Below are positions 51,436 through 59,581 of a stretch of DNA of 64,000 nucleotides, piece after piece. Position numbers and translations under genes: made by a program. Every line of letters starts with the position of its first letter. Within the stretch, counting starts at the first letter, position 1. The notes beneath the pieces are model-generated. The model made no database searches, had not been told where the DNA came from, and saw only the letters and a program-made list of their open reading frames with translations. Source of the DNA: Leptothermofonsia sichuanensis E412 (GTDB lineage: Bacteria > Cyanobacteriota > Cyanobacteriia > Leptolyngbyales > Leptolyngbyaceae); contig NZ_CP072600.1 in assembly GCF_019891175.1 (NCBI RefSeq), positions 2,294,001 through 2,358,000 on the forward strand, read 5' to 3'.

Positions 51436-51620
51436 AGGATCTCAGGAGCGTATATTCTACTACCCTATAACCTTTTTCTGAGTTTCCGATGAAAAGAAAC
51501 AATGTTTGCTGGATAACCGGGATTTGTTAAATTCTTCATGAAGATGGGGGAGAAAATACGGATGAGGATTCATGGGAACGAAAAGCTGAGATTGGGCAAT
51601 CATAGCAATTCTTGTGCAAA

Positions 51621-51662
51621 CCCATTCTGGTTCACCCATTCTGGTTCACCCATTCTGGTTTA
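51621..51662. repeat. 14-bp tandem repeat, three copies
   Basis: CCCATTCTGGTTCA x 3, the last copy ending TTTA. Non-coding; probably slippage-derived. Confidence 0.85.
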
Positions 51663-51695
51663 AACCTCTAACCTGCTGGCTACAGGCTGTGTCAA

Positions 51696-51732
51696 TGACT
51701 TCGCTCAGCCAGCTTTGCCCTGAGCGAAGTCA
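51696..51732 (-). terminator. hairpin downstream of the small gene at 51775
   Basis: Perfect 13-bp stem TGACTTCGCTCAG / CTGAGCGAAGTCA with an 11-nt loop, 42 bp beyond the stop codon. The T-tract is weak, so termination is possible but unproved. CTTCGCTCAG-type hairpins are also dispersed repeats. Confidence 0.45.
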
Positions 51733-51774
51733 AGGGGCACTATTCCGACGGGTAAGGTCTTTTCTAGGAATCAC

Positions 51775-52026
51775 TTAAGTAGTCAGGATGTACCGGGTCA
51801 AAATGCTCATCACTTCACCGGGCGTTGGACCAGGCATCAGAGGACTCCATTCTCTAACTTCAGCAAAGCGTAGCCGATAAAGAGTCTGGATAGTACCCGT
51901 AACGCCCTGGCGAGAGCCAATGACCAGAATGCGCAGGGATTCTCGCTCTGGGGGTGGCTCAACAGGGGCTTTCTCTGGTGCAGAGGCAGGCGTTTCACTG
52001 GCATAGATCAGAAAGTTCTTAGGCAT
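51775..52026 (-). CDS. small conserved cyanobacterial protein of unknown function
   Basis: An 83-residue protein with a Pro/Glu-rich N-terminus and a compact domain (about 30-83): LRILVIGSRQGVTGTIQTLYRLRFAEV followed by W..LMPGPTPGEVMSILTRY. I recall very similar short proteins in many cyanobacterial genomes, so I believe it is real. The GSRQGV loop looks nucleotide-binding-like, but the protein is too short for a known enzyme fold. No function is assigned. Confidence 0.68.
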   Translation of the reverse strand: MPKNFLIYASETPASAPEKAPVEPPPERESLRILVIGSRQGVTGTIQTLYRLRFAEVREWSPLMPGPTPGEVMSILTRYILTT

Positions 52027-52111
52027 AGGAATCTTTCAATAACGATAATGACATATTAACCGTTAAAGTGTATTTTGTCAAAATCATGATGGGATTGGGC
52101 GACCTGTTCCC

Positions 52112-52600
52112 TTATTCCTCTTCGTACTGAAAGGCGGCTTTCTCCGCAACCAGGGTTAGATAGTTGGATGTGGCGCGGGTCGGGTTGTAAATTCCCTTTT
52201 CCCATTCGCTTACCGTTTGCTGGCGCACTCCCAGTTCTCTGGCCAGCTCAGTTTGGGTCATGCCCATATGCTGCCGTAACGCCCGAATCAGTTCTCCATT
52301 CCACTGCACCGTGCCATCAATCCGCTGCACCTTATAGACCGGAGGCGGTTTGCTAAAAGTCACCTGTTTTGCGTTCAGGTCGATCGCCTGAACGGTATAG
52401 TCAGCATCTATCCAGGCGGATGCCTGTAGTCCGCCTTTTTTGCGATTGCTCCACCATCCCCGCCGCTTGTGGGCGGAGTCTGGCAGCGGTTCCCCAATCA
52501 GCGTTTCAATTTCTGCAAACGTCAGGGTAACCTGGGGGCGATCGCATCGCTGCAAATACTCCAACAAAGGTTGGTATTTACTTTCGCCTTTTATAGACAT
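52112..52600 (-). CDS. XRE-type helix-turn-helix protein with N-terminal DUF7662-like domain
   Basis: A 162-residue likely DNA-binding protein. The N-terminal half (5-70) has KYQPLLEYLQRC, LTFAEIETLIGEPLPDSA and RRGWWSNRKKGGLQASAW, as in small DUF7662-type domains sometimes attached to restriction or regulatory proteins. The C-terminal half (about 100-150) is a clear XRE/Cro HTH: IRALRQHMGMTQTELARELGVRQQTVSEWEKG. The target is unknown; autoregulation is common in this class. No toxin partner lies beside it. Confidence 0.8.
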   Translation of the reverse strand: MSIKGESKYQPLLEYLQRCDRPQVTLTFAEIETLIGEPLPDSAHKRRGWWSNRKKGGLQASAWIDADYTVQAIDLNAKQVTFSKPPPVYKVQRIDGTVQWNGELIRALRQHMGMTQTELARELGVRQQTVSEWEKGIYNPTRATSNYLTLVAEKAAFQYEEE

Positions 52601-52678
52601 TTCACACGATGACGTGTACAGCTTTCTAATTAGTCATTGGCAATTTATAGCGTTAATCGCACTGAAGTAAGGGATTAA

Positions 52679-52711
52679 AGATCTCCAACTTCTTCGAGAA
52701 GTTGGAGATCT
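52679..52711. terminator. perfect 15-bp hairpin between mdh and the XRE gene
   Basis: AGATCTCCAACTTCT-TCG-AGAAGTTGGAGATCT. On the minus strand it is followed by TTTAATCCC, so it could end the mdh transcript about 70 bp past the stop. It also resembles dispersed cyanobacterial intergenic hairpins. Confidence 0.6.
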
Positions 52712-52783
52712 GAACAAACGCATTTGGCTTAATTCAGTGACATTCGACTAAACCTCTGAGGTTTTGGTCACAAGGCATAAGAC

Positions 52784-53749
52784 CTAGCCTAACAGGTCAG
52801 TCAGGCGATCGATGTTTTTCCGTACCGAGTTGGCAGATGCATGGAGTGCGGACTTCTCCTCATCGGTCAAATCAAGTTCCAGAATGCTTTCGATGCCCTG
52901 ACAGCCCAGACGACAGGGGACGCCAATGAAAATGTCTTTGAGTCCATACTCGCCCTGGAGGTAGGCAGCGACCGGCAGCAACCGGGCCTGGTTCAGCAAA
53001 ATTGCCTCGACCATAACGGATGTGGAAGACGCTGGAGCAAAGTAGGCACTGCCAGTTTTCATCATTTCAACAATTTCTGCACCCCCATTGCGGGTCCGGT
53101 CTACCAGGCGATCAATGGTGTCCGGATCCAGCAGTTCCGTGATTGGGACACCACCCACCGTAGTAAAGCGCGGCAGGGGGACCATCAGATCACCATGCCC
53201 ACCCAGGACAGTTGCATTAATGTCACTGACTGAAATGCCCAACTCCATTGATAGAAAGGTCTGAAACCGGGCAGAATCCAGTACACCTGCCATCCCCATT
53301 ACTTGCCGGGGCGGTAAGCCAGTGGCTTTCCAGGCAACATAGGTCATCACATCCAGAGGATTGGTAACCACAATCAGAACAGCATTGGGCGAGTGAACGA
53401 TCGCCTGCTTTGCCACATCCCAGACAATTTTGCCATTGGTTTTCATCAAATCTTCCCGACTCATGCCCGGTTTCCGGGGTAAGCCAGCGGTGATCACAAT
53501 CACATTCGAGTCAGCCGTGTCAGCAAAGTTGTTGGTGCCAATGATTTTGCGATCGTGCCGCTCAACCCCTCGTGCCTCCATCAAATCGAGAGCCAGCCCC
53601 TGAGGGCGACCTTCAATCACATCCAGCAGCACCACATCTGCCATATTCTTTTCAGAAATACGCTGTGCCAGAGTACTACCGACATTGCCTGCCCCAATGA
53701 TCGTGACGCGGGCAGTGGCACAGGCAATTAGAGGTGGACGTACAACCAT
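52784..53749 (-). CDS. mdh: malate dehydrogenase
   Basis: NAD-dependent malate/oxaloacetate interconversion, of the LDH-like MDH type. The Rossmann motif VTIIGAGNVGS is at 15-25, with acidic Asp43 (VVLLDV) favouring NAD+. The substrate loop has an arginine-bearing GLPRKPGMSREDL, with DVMTYV and the catalytic His in LGGHGDLMVPL further on. At 321 residues, length is normal. The first ~12 residues (MVVRPPLIACAT) are an extra N-terminal stretch, so a start further in is possible. Transcribed leftwards; a strong hairpin lies beyond the stop. Confidence 0.94.
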   Translation of the reverse strand: MVVRPPLIACATARVTIIGAGNVGSTLAQRISEKNMADVVLLDVIEGRPQGLALDLMEARGVERHDRKIIGTNNFADTADSNVIVITAGLPRKPGMSREDLMKTNGKIVWDVAKQAIVHSPNAVLIVVTNPLDVMTYVAWKATGLPPRQVMGMAGVLDSARFQTFLSMELGISVSDINATVLGGHGDLMVPLPRFTTVGGVPITELLDPDTIDRLVDRTRNGGAEIVEMMKTGSAYFAPASSTSVMVEAILLNQARLLPVAAYLQGEYGLKDIFIGVPCRLGCQGIESILELDLTDEEKSALHASANSVRKNIDRLTDLLG

Positions 53750-53864
53750 TGGTTTAACCTGCTTTTTTTCTAATCTGGGATTTTAAAAGGGCTTATGTAG
53801 CCATTATGGCTGGGTTTACCGGCCCTGAGTGGAAATGAAAAAGAAGGTTAACGGTATTGCCCCC

Positions 53865-55082
53865 TTAAAGGCTCCTCAATGCCTCGATCGGATCTAATCT
53901 GGCGGCTCGGCGGGCAGGGAAAACGCCAAAGAATAACCCAATACCTCCGGAAACACCCACTGCCAGCGCAATCGCTTCGACTGAAACGGTCGCTTGCAGA
54001 GGCGTGTAAATTCCGACGATGACCACTGCCCCAACTCCCAACACAGTCCCAATCACCCCCCCCGTCAATGCCAGAATCACCGCTTCAATCAAGAACTGCT
54101 GTAACACATCGGTCTGGGAAGCTCCAACTGCCTTCCGCAGCCCAATTTCCGACGTGCGTTCGGTCACCGATGCCAGCATGATATTCATAATTCCAATCCC
54201 CCCCACCAGCAGAGAAATGCCAGCGGTGGAAGCCAGCAGAATCGTCAATGCCCCGGTCACATTGTTGGCGGCATCCAGGGTTTCCTGCTGGTTACGCACA
54301 GTAAAATCATCTGCTCCAGTGATTTGATGGCGAACACGCAGCAAATTGGTAATCTGGTACAGGGCAATGTCAACACTAGCTTCATCCAGTGCACTGACTG
54401 AAATGCTGTTGACTGAAATGCCCTGGGGTGAGGTTCGTCCGGCAATCAGCGTTGCCATTGTGCTGATCGGAATATAAGCTGCCTCATCCTGGTTGCCGCC
54501 GCTGGATGCCCCCTTCTCTGCCATGACACCCACAACTTCAAAACTGATGTTATTAATCTGGATGCGCTCGCCCAGGGGGGAGCGATCGCCAAACAGGTTT
54601 TGTGCCAGTTGTGCCCCCAATGCCACCACCAGCCCCTGAGTGTCCACATCTGCCGGGGTCAGAAAGCGCCCATCCTTGACAGGAGTATTGCGCACCACTG
54701 AATAGGAAGCCGTTGTGCCAATTACGCTGGTACGGGTTGCATTGCCCAGATAAGTAATGAGTTGCTGCCCCGAAATCTGGGGTGCCACATCTCTGACAGA
54801 GGGAATCTGGCGGGCGATCGCCTCCGCATCAGACAACATCAGGGTATTACCACCCCTCTGGGAACCTCGACGGGCATCCCCCGTCGAGGGAAAGATAAAC
54901 AGCAGATTGGTGCCCAACGCCTGCAACTGCTCAGTGGTGTACCGCTGTGCCCCCTGTCCCACCCCAATCATGGCAATCACCGAGGCATTGCCAATGATGA
55001 TGCCCAGCACGGTCAACAGGCTGCGCAGCCGATTCGCTGACAGGGTCTTTAAAGCCATTCCAATACTTTCGGAAATATCCAT
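53865..55082 (-). CDS. MacB-type ABC transporter permease
   Basis: A 405-residue permease with an N-terminal transmembrane helix after an amphipathic start (ALKTLSANRLRSLLTVLGIIIG), a large periplasmic MacB_PCD domain (about 45-245) and a C-terminal FtsX domain with three helices (about 280-400). No ATP-binding domain is fused or encoded next to it, so the ATPase must come from elsewhere. The membrane fusion protein gene lies upstream on the same strand. MacAB-like systems export peptides, lipids or drugs or transmit force; the substrate here is unknown. Confidence 0.86.
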   Translation of the reverse strand: MDISESIGMALKTLSANRLRSLLTVLGIIIGNASVIAMIGVGQGAQRYTTEQLQALGTNLLFIFPSTGDARRGSQRGGNTLMLSDAEAIARQIPSVRDVAPQISGQQLITYLGNATRTSVIGTTASYSVVRNTPVKDGRFLTPADVDTQGLVVALGAQLAQNLFGDRSPLGERIQINNISFEVVGVMAEKGASSGGNQDEAAYIPISTMATLIAGRTSPQGISVNSISVSALDEASVDIALYQITNLLRVRHQITGADDFTVRNQQETLDAANNVTGALTILLASTAGISLLVGGIGIMNIMLASVTERTSEIGLRKAVGASQTDVLQQFLIEAVILALTGGVIGTVLGVGAVVIVGIYTPLQATVSVEAIALAVGVSGGIGLFFGVFPARRAARLDPIEALRSL

Positions 55083-55245
55083 AGGGGTAAAGGAGAAGAT
55101 GTAGGGAGAGAAAAGGGAGTTAACCTCGTTACCACGCTCCGTATGGGATCACGCTAGGACAGAAATCGGATTTCTTCTGCCGGATACCCAGGTTTCGTTG
55201 AATTTCTCATAGGAAATCCGATTTCCTGGAATTCTGAACCGATGC

Positions 55246-56574
55246 TCAGCGAAACCGTAATGCCGGACCCCGCGGTTGCCCACCTGCATCTCGCCCCTGG
55301 TTGCGGTTGGGGACATACACAAAAACAGTGTCTCCCGGTTCCACTCCCTTAAGCACCTGAGTCTGGTCACCCATTGAAATGCCTATGGTAACTGGCTTAA
55401 ACTCCGGTCTGCGATCGCCCCGGGCAAGTAAAACTCCGGTCTGCCCCTTTTCAGACACAATGGCTACCGCTGGCACCACCATGGCATCCTTGATGCGATC
55501 GCCGATAAACGCCAGGTTCACATTCATTCCTGACTTGAGTGCCTTCTGCCCCGTTTCCAGGGCGACCCGCACCTGAAACGAAGTCACATTCTGGTCAACC
55601 ACCGCCTCCGGTGCTACCAGCCGGACTTTGCCCTTAAACAACTGTCCCGGGTATGCCTCTGTTGTCACTTCGACAGCCTGACCAGGACGGATTCTGCTGA
55701 TGCTGTTTTCCGGTACCTTTGCCACCACTTCCAGGTCACTGGCGATCGCCACGATCGAAGTAGACGTGGCTGAGGACGTGGCTGAAGCGGAAGTGGTGGG
55801 GGTGACAAATGCCCCAACACTGGCATACTTCTGGGTGATGACGCCATTAAAGGGGGCACGGATCACCGTATCGTTGAGGTCAATCTGAGCCTGCTGCACC
55901 TGGGCTTCTGCCTGGGCGACAGCAGCGGCAGCATCGGCAATATCTTCAGCCCGGTTGCCGCGGCGCACCTGATCCAGACTTTCGCGGGCAACTTTCAAAT
56001 CTGCCAACGCCTGGCGTTCATCAGTAACCACAGCATCGTAAGCATCTTTAGAAATGGCTCCCTGCTGATACAAGGCCAGATTTCGAGTGACGCGATCTCT
56101 GGCTAACTGTGCCGCCGCCAGCGCAGCGTCCATCCGCCCCTGGGCCTGGGCAATCTCCTCCGGGCGGCTACCGTTGCGGGCTTTCAGGTAGCGAGCCTGC
56201 GCCTGGGCCAGGGTCGCCTCAGCCTGTGCCAGGCGGGCTTTCACATCCTGGTCTTCCATGCGAGCGATCACCTGTCCCTGCTGGACGCGATCGCCCTGAT
56301 CAACCAGCAATTCTACCAGCCGACCAGAGGTCTTGGGACTGAGATTGACTGACTGCATGGGCGTGACGGTGCCACTGGCTTGAATCCGAACATTCAGATC
56401 CTGGACCTTCACAGGTACGGTCATAGCCCCAGTGTTCCGGCGGGGTCTTCTGGAGGTCATCGATCGGTAGGCAACAACCCCGCCCGCTGCCAGCAAACCC
56501 ACCAGCGCGAATGCCACAAAAAAACGGGGAAACTTGAGTGAACCCACCAGCGGAATTTGCTTAAACGCTTTCAT
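55246..56574 (-). CDS. HlyD/MacA-type membrane fusion protein
   Basis: A 442-residue periplasmic adaptor from ATG 56574: one N-terminal membrane helix (about 17-37), then a beta-barrel/lipoyl start (VKVQDLNVRIQASGTV), a long alpha-helical hairpin rich in Gln/Ala (about 115-240), the lipoyl second half (APFNGVITQKYASVGAFV) and a C-terminal membrane-proximal domain. An earlier in-frame ATG at 56646 adds 24 residues unlike a normal N-terminus. It pairs with the MacB-type permease 163 bp downstream. The pseudopilin gene ends 84 bp upstream, so it may belong to the same transcript as the hps genes. Confidence 0.88.
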   Translation of the reverse strand: MKAFKQIPLVGSLKFPRFFVAFALVGLLAAGGVVAYRSMTSRRPRRNTGAMTVPVKVQDLNVRIQASGTVTPMQSVNLSPKTSGRLVELLVDQGDRVQQGQVIARMEDQDVKARLAQAEATLAQAQARYLKARNGSRPEEIAQAQGRMDAALAAAQLARDRVTRNLALYQQGAISKDAYDAVVTDERQALADLKVARESLDQVRRGNRAEDIADAAAAVAQAEAQVQQAQIDLNDTVIRAPFNGVITQKYASVGAFVTPTTSASATSSATSTSIVAIASDLEVVAKVPENSISRIRPGQAVEVTTEAYPGQLFKGKVRLVAPEAVVDQNVTSFQVRVALETGQKALKSGMNVNLAFIGDRIKDAMVVPAVAIVSEKGQTGVLLARGDRRPEFKPVTIGISMGDQTQVLKGVEPGDTVFVYVPNRNQGRDAGGQPRGPALRFR

Positions 56575-56657
56575 CAGGTCAACTGGGATGGGAGGTTGAT
56601 AGTAGGCAACCACAGCTACATCCAGATTAGACTGACCACCTGCCAAAAGGGTTCAAA

Positions 56658-57269
56658 TTAAGGACAATTCGCCCCTTCTGCCAGCCGGATTGAGCCGAGA
56701 AGAGTCTGGACTATGACACAGCGTCTGGTGTCAGTTTGGGCAGGAGGCACCCTGCCACTGGAAACGGTGACAGCAAACCCCTGCTCGGAAGAGTTGGGCA
56801 GGGCAGCAAACTGATTCGCCGGAACATTGACAAGACTGGTGGGAAGAGCAACCGCCCCCTTGCCATCGAACACAATCTGGTTAGCGGTAGTGTTTGTCCT
56901 CATCCGGAGGGCATTACTGGGAATATCACTGCCCAGTGATTTCCAGTTAGAGACGCTGTTGATCGGGACTGGATAGGCAGAGGCGCTGCTAAATCGGGCA
57001 TAGGCAACTCTGGGAATCCCATTGGGAGGATTGACATCAAACACCACGACACGGGGAGTGCGGGTGGTTCTGGCTTCGCTCTGTGCCTGTCTCAGCACTT
57101 GCAGAACCTGTTCACGCCCCGATGAAATTCGCTGGCGGCTCAGGAAGGCTTCCCAGCCAGGGGCGGCGATCGCAAACAAGATGCCAATAATGATAATGAC
57201 GACCAGCACCTCAATCAGGGTAAACCCCGCCACTGAGCGTTTAGGTTTAGAACATAAGTAGGGCTTCAT
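56658..57269 (-). CDS. GspH/FimT-type pseudopilin
   Basis: A 203-residue type IV pilin-like protein with a prepilin peptidase site AG|FTLIEVLV (cleavage after Gly15, Glu20 at +5), a hydrophobic helix to about 38 and a variable globular domain ending in a Cys-containing tail. It is the last pseudopilin in a run hpsA-hpsB-hpsC-this gene on the minus strand. That position suggests a minor pilin of the hormogonium polysaccharide system, though I cannot say whether it matches a named hps gene. Confidence 0.83.
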   Translation of the reverse strand: MKPYLCSKPKRSVAGFTLIEVLVVIIIIGILFAIAAPGWEAFLSRQRISSGREQVLQVLRQAQSEARTTRTPRVVVFDVNPPNGIPRVAYARFSSASAYPVPINSVSNWKSLGSDIPSNALRMRTNTTANQIVFDGKGAVALPTSLVNVPANQFAALPNSSEQGFAVTVSSGRVPPAQTDTRRCVIVQTLLGSIRLAEGANCP

Positions 57270-57348
57270 TATCAGTACTCCAGGCTGGATTAGTATAGGG
57301 CGTCAAGAGGGAGGTGGGGAAGAGGAGGAAGAAAGAGCAGAAGGAAGG

Positions 57349-58458
57349 TTACTTCGGAGCCTTATCCACGATGCCACGGGTCAGGACACGGGTTTGCAGG
57401 GGAGCAAGGCGACTGGAAACGGCACTGTCGCCAGTGGCAGTGACGGGAATACCTGCTTTGCCAGCGGCATTGCCCTGAAGGACCAGTAACACTTCCTGGT
57501 TGACTCCCAACTCACCGGACTGGTTAGCAACCAGAGCGGCACGAGTATTCCCCCGGACACAGGCATAAAAACTGGGAAAGGGGGCTGTCGTGCTCAGCGG
57601 AGTAATCCGGCTGGGAGTCGGACAGGCAGCATCTGCCTGGGCGCTGGTGGTAAAGGGAACTCGATTATCCACAAAATCGACCAGCGTATCAGGGGTATCC
57701 CCAGGGCGGACATAGGGAGCTGGCGGAGCCGTGGGAACCCCATTGATCAGCCGGAAGGGCCACTGCCGAAAACTGGCACCAGGGTCCTGGAGGGGATCGA
57801 CCCAACTGTTATTGCGAGTTCCAGCAGCGTTAAACTGAGCCAACTGATAGCGAACGATGCGCCCCTTTCCCTGCCAGATTCCCCCGGCGGTGTTATTAAC
57901 AAAGGCATAGACGACCAGAGTATAGCTTTTCCCTGAGACACAGGGCACCCCTGAGCTGATTAACTGGTTAAGGGGGTTATTGGCAACGTTGGGGTTGGGA
58001 GAGTTTTGCGCCGCGTCCCTGCATTGAGTGAGCAGGGTTTCGGGTAAGCGGTCAACCCGCCAGAATGCCAGAACCGGGGTTGAAGGAGGGGTGGACATCG
58101 AGGCAGGAATATAGTTAATCAGCCCCGGACAGGATGTGGCAAAATCTGCCGCACTATTGATGTTGCCTGCCCCGGCCAGACACTCCCCGTCATAGACAAA
58201 CACAGCCTCCCGCAGGTCCTGGGTGATGTAGTTCATGGCAAGCTGCATGTCACGCTGGGTTTCGCTGCGGGCCGCATCCCGCTGGTTAACCCCCGTCAGA
58301 TCGACCACCAGGGACAGCAACGATGCCGTGATGATGCCCCCAATCACCAGGGAAACCAGCAGTTCCAGCAGGGTGAAACCTGCCGATCGCTGGCTTCTGC
58401 GACTGCGCAACCATTGTTTTAACTGTTGGAGCGAACGGTGTCTTACCATGATTCTCAC
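57349..58458 (-). CDS. hpsC: hormogonium polysaccharide secretion pseudopilin HpsC (PilW-like)
   Basis: A 369-residue pseudopilin with prepilin cleavage AG|FTLLELLV after Gly27 (Glu32 at +5) and a hydrophobic helix. The long PilW-like globular domain includes RDAARSETQRDMQLAMNYI. The HpsC name rests on the domain type and its position directly after hpsB and hpsA. The system is needed for gliding and slime in hormogonia of Nostoc; here it probably serves trichome motility. The start is ATG 58458 or the ATG three codons on. Confidence 0.82.
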   Translation of the reverse strand: MRIMVRHRSLQQLKQWLRSRRSQRSAGFTLLELLVSLVIGGIITASLLSLVVDLTGVNQRDAARSETQRDMQLAMNYITQDLREAVFVYDGECLAGAGNINSAADFATSCPGLINYIPASMSTPPSTPVLAFWRVDRLPETLLTQCRDAAQNSPNPNVANNPLNQLISSGVPCVSGKSYTLVVYAFVNNTAGGIWQGKGRIVRYQLAQFNAAGTRNNSWVDPLQDPGASFRQWPFRLINGVPTAPPAPYVRPGDTPDTLVDFVDNRVPFTTSAQADAACPTPSRITPLSTTAPFPSFYACVRGNTRAALVANQSGELGVNQEVLLVLQGNAAGKAGIPVTATGDSAVSSRLAPLQTRVLTRGIVDKAPK

Positions 58459-58719
58459 CCGGATAGCAGTAGCGTTGAGAGGGTATAAGGGATAGGAGGA
58501 GCGGGCAGATAGGTGTTGGGAAGAAGTGAGGAGTGAGGGGAAGAAGTGAGGAGTGAGGAGTGTTCGCCTTTGGCGTTTCCGCAGGGTGGAGTGAGGGGTG
58601 GTTGGTCAGTGATCAGTTGTTAATTAAGTTAATAGTTAATAAATTTATTCTGCTGTTTGGGAACGGCAAGCCATACCTCCTTCTCTTCTTTCCCCGTCCT
58701 CCCTCTCTCCTCTCACTTA
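58459..58719. other. intergenic region with GAGGAGTGAGG repeats
   Basis: About 260 bp between hpsB and hpsC, with GAAGAAGTGAGGAGTGAGG duplicated (about 58518-58561) and an AT-rich stretch (about 58617-58655). A secondary promoter for hpsC is possible. No gene is seen. Confidence 0.5.
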
Positions 58720-59463
58720 TTAAAAATTACAAGTCCCTCTGCCAAGCTGATTACAAATCTGCCCCAGCGATCGGTTCTGGTCGTTGCGGGCCATGGTTGA
58801 GTAAAGGGCAGCCAGGGGCTGGCGGGCATTGTTTGCCTGGCGATCGCGGGCGGTGGTGCCAGCGACCAGGGATGCCCGGGTGGTCAGGAGGGTAGGAAAG
58901 GGTTCATTGGGGATATGGGCGTAGACCCGCACGCCTACGTTGAAGGCAACCGGCGGCGGAGTGGGGGTGCCCGGCAGGGTGGGGCCGTTGTTACGAAACA
59001 CCTGCATCATGTACTCCGGCATACAATCCCCATCGACATCTACCCGGATGAGGCTGTTGACAGGTATGGGAGTGGCGGTGGGATAACGAGTTGCCCCCGG
59101 ACAATCGACTGGGGACTGGAGGGGAGTGGCGGTGGAAGGCGGTGTGGTAGCAGCGGCAACATTCACCAGAGGGTTGTTGTTGCCGGTAGAACCAGGCAGG
59201 TCATTGATGGTGTAGCCGCCCCGCTCGACGACGGAGCGAATGCGGTCAATTTCTGCCTGGGCAATCTGGTTTGCCTGCTCTGTCCGCCGGGACTGGACGC
59301 GGGTGGCGGTGGCCAGCAGGATGGGCGGGGTGATTGCCAGGACGGTGATGGTAATGATGATGATGGCGACCAAGCATTCGATCAGGGTGAGTCCCTGGTC
59401 GGGAGCGGGGGAAGAACCCAGGGTGCGCAGGAGGGAGAGGGTTAGAGGAGTGGGGTGGCGCAT
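58720..59463 (-). CDS. hpsB: hormogonium polysaccharide secretion pseudopilin HpsB
   Basis: A 247-residue pseudopilin. The prepilin site is QG|LTLIECLVA after Gly24, with Leu at +1 instead of Phe and Glu29 at +5. The hydrophobic helix runs to about 48, followed by the family's RVQSRRTEQANQIAQAEIDRIRS. The globular domain has a conserved-looking GTCNF end. It lies 118 bp after hpsA on the same strand; the repeat-rich spacer may hold regulation. Name by domain and gene order. Confidence 0.85.
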   Translation of the reverse strand: MRHPTPLTLSLLRTLGSSPAPDQGLTLIECLVAIIIITITVLAITPPILLATATRVQSRRTEQANQIAQAEIDRIRSVVERGGYTINDLPGSTGNNNPLVNVAAATTPPSTATPLQSPVDCPGATRYPTATPIPVNSLIRVDVDGDCMPEYMMQVFRNNGPTLPGTPTPPPVAFNVGVRVYAHIPNEPFPTLLTTRASLVAGTTARDRQANNARQPLAALYSTMARNDQNRSLGQICNQLGRGTCNF

Positions 59464-59581
59464 GGGAGGAGAGGAGAGGAGGGGGAGGTGTGACGAGGGA
59501 AGGAGGAGGGGGACAAGAGGGAAGAAGGAAGGGGGGTGGCTCCTGGCTCCTGCCTTCTTTTCTCTGTCCTCTGCCTTCCCA

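Larger units (their letters stand above)
51436..51774. other. intergenic region with tandem and inverted repeats
   Basis: About 340 bp. It holds three tandem 14-bp units CCCATTCTGGTTCA (51621-51662) and a perfect 13-bp inverted repeat TGACTTCGCTCAG / CTGAGCGAAGTCA (51696-51708 and 51720-51732). The promoter of the FG-GAP gene should lie near its left end. No gene is seen. Confidence 0.6.

Noticed and set aside
51621-51662. 14-bp tandem repeat as iteron or replication origin
   Set aside because: Only three copies, no DnaA-box cluster and no replication gene nearby.
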